Origin: Clytia hemisphaerica
Lineage: Eukaryota; Cnidaria; Hydrozoa; Leptothecata; Clytiidae
DNA length: 64,000 bases
Direction of reading: 5' to 3'
NCBI GenBank assembly: GCA_902728285.1
Contig: CACVBU010000627.1
Span: 1 to 64,000, forward strand
Shown here one piece after another: positions 60,501 through 64,000 of this stretch. The number at the start of each line of letters is the position of its first letter. Position 1 is the first letter of the stretch. A model generated the notes under the pieces. The model worked only from the letters and a program-made list of their open reading frames with translations. It was not told the origin of the DNA and ran no database searches. The position numbers and the translations under genes were made by a program.

Positions 60501-62842
60501 AAGTCAAAATTTCCTTTTCAAAAAAAACCCACTTCACATTTCTTACGTACCGTGAGTGGTCCTAAATCCGACAGCCCTGCCTAAATCCGACGTGGTCTTT
60601 CAAAGATACAAACTAAAATAAAAAAAAACTTTTGCTGTGACGCAACGAAAATACCAAAGTGTCAACTAAACTGGGAAATTTGATACAGTAAACCAGTTGA
60701 ACCAAATAATTATATAACAATAATTGCTTCTTATACGAAACATAATTTTTTTTTGCAATATGTCAAACTTCATAAATGACAATAAAAGGTAATTACCTTA
60801 TTGGGTATATATTTTCACGTGTTACAAATTTTCTCGGGTACTTAATTTCGCGAGTTTTTTGGTCAATTTTCGCGAAATTTAATACTGTTTAAATTTTTCA
60901 AAATTACAAAATTGCGGAATTAAATACACGCGAAAAAATTTTTCTTAGTATTTTGTTAGTATTTTTACATCAAAAACGTTGTGTTTCAAGCAAAATCAGT
61001 CTTTTTCTTGCTTTATATTCCCACTTTCAGTGAATCGCGAAATTTAATACACACAAAAATTTTCCAGAAGTCGGCAATCGCAAAATTTGATACACGCGAA
61101 ACACGTTTTTTCGAAAAAATTTCGCGATTCGCAAAAATTTGTAACACGCGAAAATATATACCAATAAGGTACATTCAGACTTTTACAACTCACACTTTTT
61201 AATTACATTATTGACATTTTGACATTATAGTCATCTTGTTTTAGATGTTTTGAATTTGTTTTGAGAATTCTTGCAATAGTTTATCGTTCAACTTGGAGAA
61301 GGAGTGTTTGTAAACATAAAATTTTTTTGCATAACCTTTATTTGAGGGGTCGGAATTATGCAGGGCTGTCGGATTTAGGACCACTCACTGTAACAATCTG
61401 TGACGTGGATAGGGACAGTATAACTTATTGATTGATAACTTTGGTATGTATTTGTTAATGTTTGATTTTTTATTTCGAAGACCAGCCTACTGTTCTACAG
61501 CTATGTCGAAATAACAAGATGTATGTGTTTATATTACACAATTCTAGGCACTACGGTAATACACCTTATCGGAAATTCCACCTCCTCGCGTTGTTGCTAC
61601 GCAACACTTTTTGGGAGGTAAACAAAGCTCGATATTGCGGTTTTCAGGCAAAAAGCCTTACAAAACACCCAAAATGTTGATGCCAAAAGAGCCTCCAAAT
61701 CAACTGAAGAACCACCGAAGTTGTTGTTTTTCTCTTTCTAATAGCTTCTGCTGGCATCTTGAAAGCTTTGTTTTGTTTGTTTTTTTCAAATTCAGTGTAT
61801 TTTTAGGAACATAAACAAGCCAGATATAAGCAAATGAGTTCTTGTTTTACGCGGGAACTTTTATACCGGTCTAGAATTCATGTAGTATATTTACGTGACG
61901 GAAATGTAGTGTTGAAGCTGGGCCGTACCACGCGAACGTACTCCATGGAATGCTAGCCATACCGTCGCTATTCGCGCTACCATTTATGTTTACCTCCCAA
62001 TTTCAACGGATCCATTTTAGCGCAATTGTTTTTGTGGGATTTCCGATAAGGTGTATTCCCGGAAACCACAGACAATACCGTAAGTTGGTCTAACGTTGAC
62101 ATCCGTCTTCTAATTTCGACACCCTTCTTTAGAGATAGGAACAATAGAAACTGAGGAAGGTCGGAATCGCTGATTGACTTTGTTTAGCGCAATGAGAGGA
62201 AAAATCTTTAGTCTATCAGTGATTTCAACCTTCTTATTATTCCTATCTATAAAGAAGGATGTCGAAATTAGAAGACGGATGTCGACAATGGACCAACTTA
62301 CGGTATAGCCCAGAAATCTCTGGGGGACGTTAGCCTAGCACCTAAAGGTCATTTAAACTTACAAGTCAATGGGTAATTGATCAACATCTGGTTCTGGTAG
62401 TGGTGCACCCCCACAATTTTCTCCTTCATCTCTTTGAACGTCCTCGTCATTGCTTTCATCTTGGTTACTGACAACACTGTCATCAATGTTTTCGTTCATG
62501 TTATTGCTGCTATTGGAAAGATTGTCGTCATCATTATTGACCTCAGTATTATTGTTACTTTCAGAGTTATCATCAAGTATGCTATTATTGTCACTGTCAA
62601 TATTCTCATTCCCAGTCTCATTGTTTTCATTATCAGTGTCATTAGTATCTACTTCTTCCACCTCCTCGTCAGCAAAAACATACCTTGCTGTTCTCCAATG
62701 GCGACGTTCTGTACTTGCTGAAACAGCTGAATATTCACAATCAACACATGGGCAGTGAACATGTTTCTTGCTTAAGGATCCGCAATCACAAGTTGTAACA
62801 TCTTGTCTTCTTCATTTCAACTTTGGCTCCATTGTCCTTCAT
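54040..62842 (-). CDS. TP2: CMC (EnSpm/CACTA-like) transposase gene, ten exons
   Basis: Exons 5' to 3' on the minus strand: 62363-62842, 59531-60243, 58869-59039, 58266-58427, 57437-57796, 56751-57120, 56625-56676, ~56027-56543 (with a MITE), 55866-~55988 and 54040-55421 (with a hAT-like insert). All introns are GT-AG, and phases agree at every junction (2, 1, 1, 1, 1, 2, 0, then 0 or 1, 0). Protein order: Cys-rich finger, acidic Asn/Asp stretch, DGWQTGFGRGYLKGSG, SIELTIANMRKKERFKNENV, RVRCMLLCWTGDYPAQYQVG, FEDMVHDVMHLVLLN, ERAVKRFWNTQSGIFGAVRM and a C-terminal domain. These blocks are typical of Tnp2-like CMC transposases. It is unlike TP1 in sequence, so it is a second family. One frameshift near 62800 and two insertions disable it. 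Confidence 0.75.
54551..55414. mobile_element. 864-bp hAT-like element in the TP2 last exon
   Basis: Inverted ends TAGCCTGGATATCCA (left) and TGGATATCCAGGCTA (right). Flanks are ACACATCC (54543-54550) and ACACAACC (55415-55422), an 8-bp duplication with one mismatch, the size typical of hAT elements. A plus-strand frame at 54900-55319 lacks transposase motifs, so the element is non-autonomous. Confidence 0.75.
55866..55988 (-). CDS. TP2 exon 9
   Basis: About 41 codons: AVPTNFKNVEATYAKMEVFR then EMKSLEGKQIRWTNKEDDRN, donor GTGAGA. Two acceptors four bases apart (CAAG at 55989-55990 or GCAG at 55985-55986) both fit, paired with one or other of two donors in exon 8. Confidence 0.5.
56027..56543 (-). 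CDS. TP2 exon 8, split by a MITE
   Basis: Acceptor AATTCGACCAG. The frame reads TNGDGKISVLCTLMVRKKRV, then GAGWYAHIVIPQLVSHPVGF and RDENIIELMCYVV, where the MITE at 56067-56381 begins. Beyond it LIDHFTPCHKK continues in the same frame once the element and one copy of the 6-bp target are ignored. Confidence 0.6.
56067..56381. mobile_element. 315-bp MITE in TP2 exon 8
   Basis: Ends share GGTGACCCACAAAA (the left end has five extra bases, TGCCG). TAGTAC flanks both sides (56061-56066, 56382-56387), a 6-bp duplication. No coding capacity. Confidence 0.75.
56625..56676 (-). CDS. TP2 exon 7 (52 bp)
   Basis: Acceptor TAATTAGAG, donor GTAGGT. The frame, entered in phase 2, reads FWNTQSGIFGAVRMPHD and follows NNERAVKR of exon 6. 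The W..ER...RFW.T pattern fits the end of the CMC transposase core. Confidence 0.55.
56751..57120 (-). CDS. TP2 exon 6: C-terminal transposase core
   Basis: 370 bp, phase 1 in, phase 2 out. It reads ELQDGHCPKHIEKCTSWTAE, EWRKFSYPMAEVFLLDIPDN, HLLWLTARVVELLFHRRDGL and HISEDISRFAHCDNCWCFNN with ERAVKR. The TAEEW..FSYP and W.LTARVVELL blocks, then H.S.HI.ED and W.FNNERAVK, parallel the LTA-EW...F and NLH..H...GP...FW.F..ER segments of CMC transposases. Confidence 0.7.
57437..57796 (-). CDS. TP2 exon 5
   Basis: 360 bp, phase 1 in and out. It contains GESVEDGGSTKYYIGNRQKY, TGYTGLTLLYRLYKLYKFNP and FEDMVHDVMHLVLLNCCKKL. The DMVHD.MHL..LN motif corresponds to the D.MHN block near the second catalytic Asp. 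Confidence 0.7.
57924..58125. mobile_element. 202-bp TA-flanked MITE in TP2 intron 4
   Basis: Left end GATCTTTTCATAAATTACGT and right end (reverse complement GACCTTTTCATAATATTACG) continue into CATCACTTGCC on both sides. TA flanks both ends. The GACCTTTT start is shared with the MITE at 60291. Confidence 0.8.
58266..58427 (-). CDS. TP2 exon 4
   Basis: 162 bp, phase 1 in and out. It reads MDIDYPEVDGEFPAGRFRVR, then CMLLCWTGDYPAQYQVGKFS and CKGTFGCRVDKCK. RVR.MLLCWTGDYPAQ..VGKF is the conserved block in which CMC transposases have a Cys-rich zinc-knuckle-like motif (C....GC..DKC). Confidence 0.7.
58869..59039 (-). CDS. TP2 exon 3
   Basis: 171 bp. It reads SIELTIANMRKKERFKNENV, then FVSSFVPEHKLPNKQPTALD and PYLEPLVEEIEELFID. 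The L.I.N....RFK.ENV and LEPLV.E...L blocks are hallmarks of the family. Confidence 0.7.
59531..60243 (-). CDS. TP2 exon 2
   Basis: 713 bp, phase 2 in and phase 1 out. It starts MELIQIHVKKTMNLASDMNA and contains EPGEPCPDCLEIPDIRRYYL, SPHMCRLMLDHWKNKDDWLH, EILHGSRFKEVKWFWDPNSI, then CDNCQRSETIRPVYV and IGHWDGWQTGFGRGYLKGSG. CP.C, C..M..H and DGWQ-F match the N-terminal half of Tnp2-like proteins, where the DGWQPF block includes an early catalytic-domain Asp. Confidence 0.7.
60291..60468. mobile_element. 178-bp TA-flanked foldback MITE in TP2 intron 1
   Basis: Arms of ~75 bp start GACCTTTTTTCAAAGAGG(A) and continue TGTTGAATAATTATGTAGTC; the right arm is the reverse complement with few differences. 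TA flanks both sides (60289-60290, 60469-60470). It sits about 45 bp upstream of exon 2, within the acceptor region. Confidence 0.85.
60550..61390. mobile_element. 841-bp TA-flanked element, host of a nested MITE
   Basis: Ends C(C/A)GTGAGTGGTCCTAAATC then CGACAGCCCTGC are inverted at both sides; TA lies outside (60548-60549, 61391-61392). A 374-bp MITE is nested at 60796-61169. Without it the element is about 465 bp. No coding capacity. Confidence 0.85.
60796..61169. mobile_element. 374-bp MITE nested in the 841-bp element
   Basis: The ends CCTTATTGGGTATATATTTT (left) and CCTTATTGGTATATATTTTC (right, reverse complement) continue into two TTTCACG/TTTCGCG-type boxes. TA flanks both sides (60794-60795, 61170-61171). 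A degraded relative lies at 52895-52980. Confidence 0.85.
61560..62053. mobile_element. 494-bp TA-flanked element in TP2 intron 1
   Basis: Inverted ends CACCTTATCGGAAATTCCAC and GGATTTCCGATAAGGTG, TA outside (61558-61559, 62054-62055). A second inverted pair, GGGAGGTAAACA (~61613) and TGTTTACCTCCC (~61988), lies inside. No coding capacity. Confidence 0.75.
62078..62303. mobile_element. 226-bp TA-flanked MITE in TP2 intron 1
   Basis: The arms start CCGTAAGTTGGTC and continue GACATCCGTCTTCTAATTTC on both sides; TA flanks both ends (62076-62077, 62304-62305). It begins 25 bp after the previous element ends. Confidence 0.85.
62363..62842 (-). CDS. TP2 exon 1: Cys-rich finger and acidic region
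   Basis: ATG at 62842 (MKDNGAKVEMKKTR). One extra base near 62800 shifts the frame; after it CDCGSLSKKHVHCPCVDCEY and RRHWRT follow, a CxC...C.C..C finger typical of the N-terminus of CMC transposases. An acidic Asn/Asp/Glu/Ser-rich low-complexity stretch follows (codons spanning 62660-62380). Donor TTGTAAGT at 62357-62362. The 480-bp length is one base too long for the phases, which agrees with a single insertion. Confidence 0.6.
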
Positions 62843-63275
62843 CTAAATTGTTATAGTTATTGGATTCTGCGATTCTTTCATATATGTCTTTATAGTAACC
62901 AACATGGTTTTCGGTTTTCTTCTGTGTTTTGTGTATAGACTGCACTTAGTTCATAACAATATAATCGCACGGGCTAGTTTGTCTGGTTACACCGACTATA
63001 TTTAAAGACATTAATTTATCTTACGTTTTATTCTGAGCTGTTAGGCCATTCACGCGCGCAAATTAATTAATGCAACGCGCCAAACTAAAATGTTTTTGAA
63101 CCGAATTTCAAACTCACGTGCACTTTTCATCACATCAATCTTCAAGTATCATATCAAGCAGTCAAGACAAGTCAAGTATTTATAATCAAACTCAAGTGTA
63201 TTTTTTCATCGTCTAAAAAACAACAGCAAATTTTCGAGAAAACTAAAGTTTTCAGTGTAACAAATATTTAACGTT
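62843..63275. promoter_or_regulatory. Divergent intergenic region
   Basis: 433 bp separate the TP2 start (minus) from the first exon at 63276 (plus). A TATTTATAATC box lies near 63177, about 100 bp upstream of the plus-strand ATG. It could serve as a shared promoter; this is inference from arrangement only. Confidence 0.3.
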
Positions 63276-63369
63276 ATGGATTCGCGAAACATTAACTCCA
63301 TGAACATTGAACAGCTATATGATTTTCTCACTGAAAAATATACAACAGAACTAGCAGACAAAATCAAAG
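63276..63369 (+). CDS. First coding exon of an unknown gene
   Basis: ATG at 63276 (context GTTATGG) opens 31 codons, MDSRNINSMNIEQLYDFLTE then KYTTELADKIK, to a good donor (AAAGGTAAGAAC, exon end 63369, phase 1). EQLYDFL-type helices at an N-terminus recall SAM-like domains, but 31 residues are too few to decide. No second exon was identified before the window ends. Confidence 0.45.
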
Positions 63370-63458
63370 GTAAGAACATATTTTCTGATATTCCTACTTT
63401 ATATTCTTGTAATTTGTATTCCTGTAGGTGATTTATAAGGGGAGAAGACAAACCGTGG

Positions 63459-63512
63459 ACCCCTGATATGGACCCCCAATATGGACCCCAATATGGACCC
63501 CTAATGGACCCC
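63459..63512 (+). repeat. Short tandem repeat TATGGACCCC(CA)
   Basis: Four copies of a unit TATGGACCCC, 10-15 bp apart, in the intron after the exon at 63276. Confidence 0.7.
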
Positions 63513-63704
63513 CTTTAAATGGCGAGAAAAGCATTGTGGGTATTTCCCAACATTAAATAGGTAGTTATTTGTGCTATATTAGTCGTCCTATATAATATAA
63601 ACATATTACAACAGTTATAGAGTTACATGATACATTCTGTTATTTAGACATAAATTCAGTTCGTTCAGGGTGATTTGTTCTATTGTTGAAATGTTGACAC
63701 AATG

Positions 63705-63930
63705 TTGATATATTTGAGAAAAATATTGACAGAATCATAAAATAAGACGTCTCTTAAGACAAAAACATTCAAAATATTTATTATACCAAAAGTGATGTAG
63801 ATAGTGTGAATGGATATAAAAAGACACCAATCAGAAGCTTGTGACTTCTCAGAAAGGGTTGTTTTAGATTGATGAGCTTGACCAGATAGTTTATTATTAT
63901 TTTCATGACAAAATGACATTTGCTAATCAA
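63705..63930 (-). repeat. Copy of the foldback-internal ~200-bp repeat
   Basis: The reverse complement carries CTTTCTGAGAAGTCACAAGC, TTCTGATTGGTG, TTTTATATCC and a TCACTTTTGGTATAATAAAT block. It aligns with 6915-7100 and 22640-22860. Here it stands alone, without the foldback ends. Confidence 0.7.
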
Positions 63931-64000
63931 AATAATATTGAATTCTTTAAATATGACATCTGTTTAAAGACAAAATCACAAAATAATAGAACTATACCCA

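Noticed and set aside
62359..62721. Hydrophobic plus-strand frames (SLLLLSELSSSMLLLSLSIF and the like)
   Set aside because: They are the complement of the acidic Asn/Asp/Ser stretch of TP2 exon 1, which has a better gene context.

Overview
The window is AT-rich DNA from a eukaryote and almost certainly an invertebrate animal. It has spliced genes with GT-AG introns, APE-type LINEs (one with a PHD-like finger and an L1-type ORF1), CMC/EnSpm (CACTA-like) and Mutator-like transposase genes, tRNA-derived SINEs, many miniature inverted-repeat elements and an orphan exon that matches the FRB region of animal mTOR. The gene families recall cnidarian or other early-branching animal genomes, but the sequence alone does not fix the species. 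There are no bacterial operons and no prokaryotic features. Almost every supportable coding segment belongs to a mobile element.

Layout. 1-9 kb is gene-poor and holds one 910-bp foldback element (6586-7495) with a 9-bp target duplication. 9-14 kb is a 29-bp minisatellite split by a LINE whose single ORF (EEP endonuclease plus reverse transcriptase) is unbroken. 14.3-16.2 kb holds the mTOR-like exon, a tRNA-type SINE and an intact 230-codon ORF for an unknown basic protein with CRE-like sites upstream. 17.5 kb has a perfect 66-bp palindrome, 18.2 kb two candidate exons of an unknown gene and 19.1-20.1 kb a decayed LINE. 20.66-24.67 kb is a 4-kb foldback element: two inverted arms built of tandem ~95-bp units, around a loop, flanked by a perfect 8-bp duplication. 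25-30 kb holds a decayed coiled-coil gene and a decayed CMC transposase gene (TP1, minus strand) cut by a 414-bp MITE. 31.8-36.2 kb is a LINE on the minus strand with ORF1, PHD-like finger, endonuclease and a complete RT ORF. 37.3-43.1 kb is a Mutator-like transposase gene on the minus strand. Its 5' half is an array of eleven near-identical 75-bp exons, one per 219-bp repeat. 43-53 kb is mostly tandem and inverted repeats, including a 3.6-kb inverted-repeat element. 54-62.8 kb is a second CMC-type transposase gene (TP2, minus strand). Ten exons could be phased by hand, two of them carry clean MITE insertions and intron 1 is a MITE cluster. A first exon of another gene diverges from it at 63.3 kb.

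The most notable structures are the tandem-exon array, the two foldback elements that share internal repeats, the mTOR exon, and a set of TA-flanked elements of 0.37-3.6 kb whose ends all carry two TTTCGCG-like boxes spaced 16-17 bp. Splice sites, phases and frames were read by hand; family names rest on motif recognition, not on searches.
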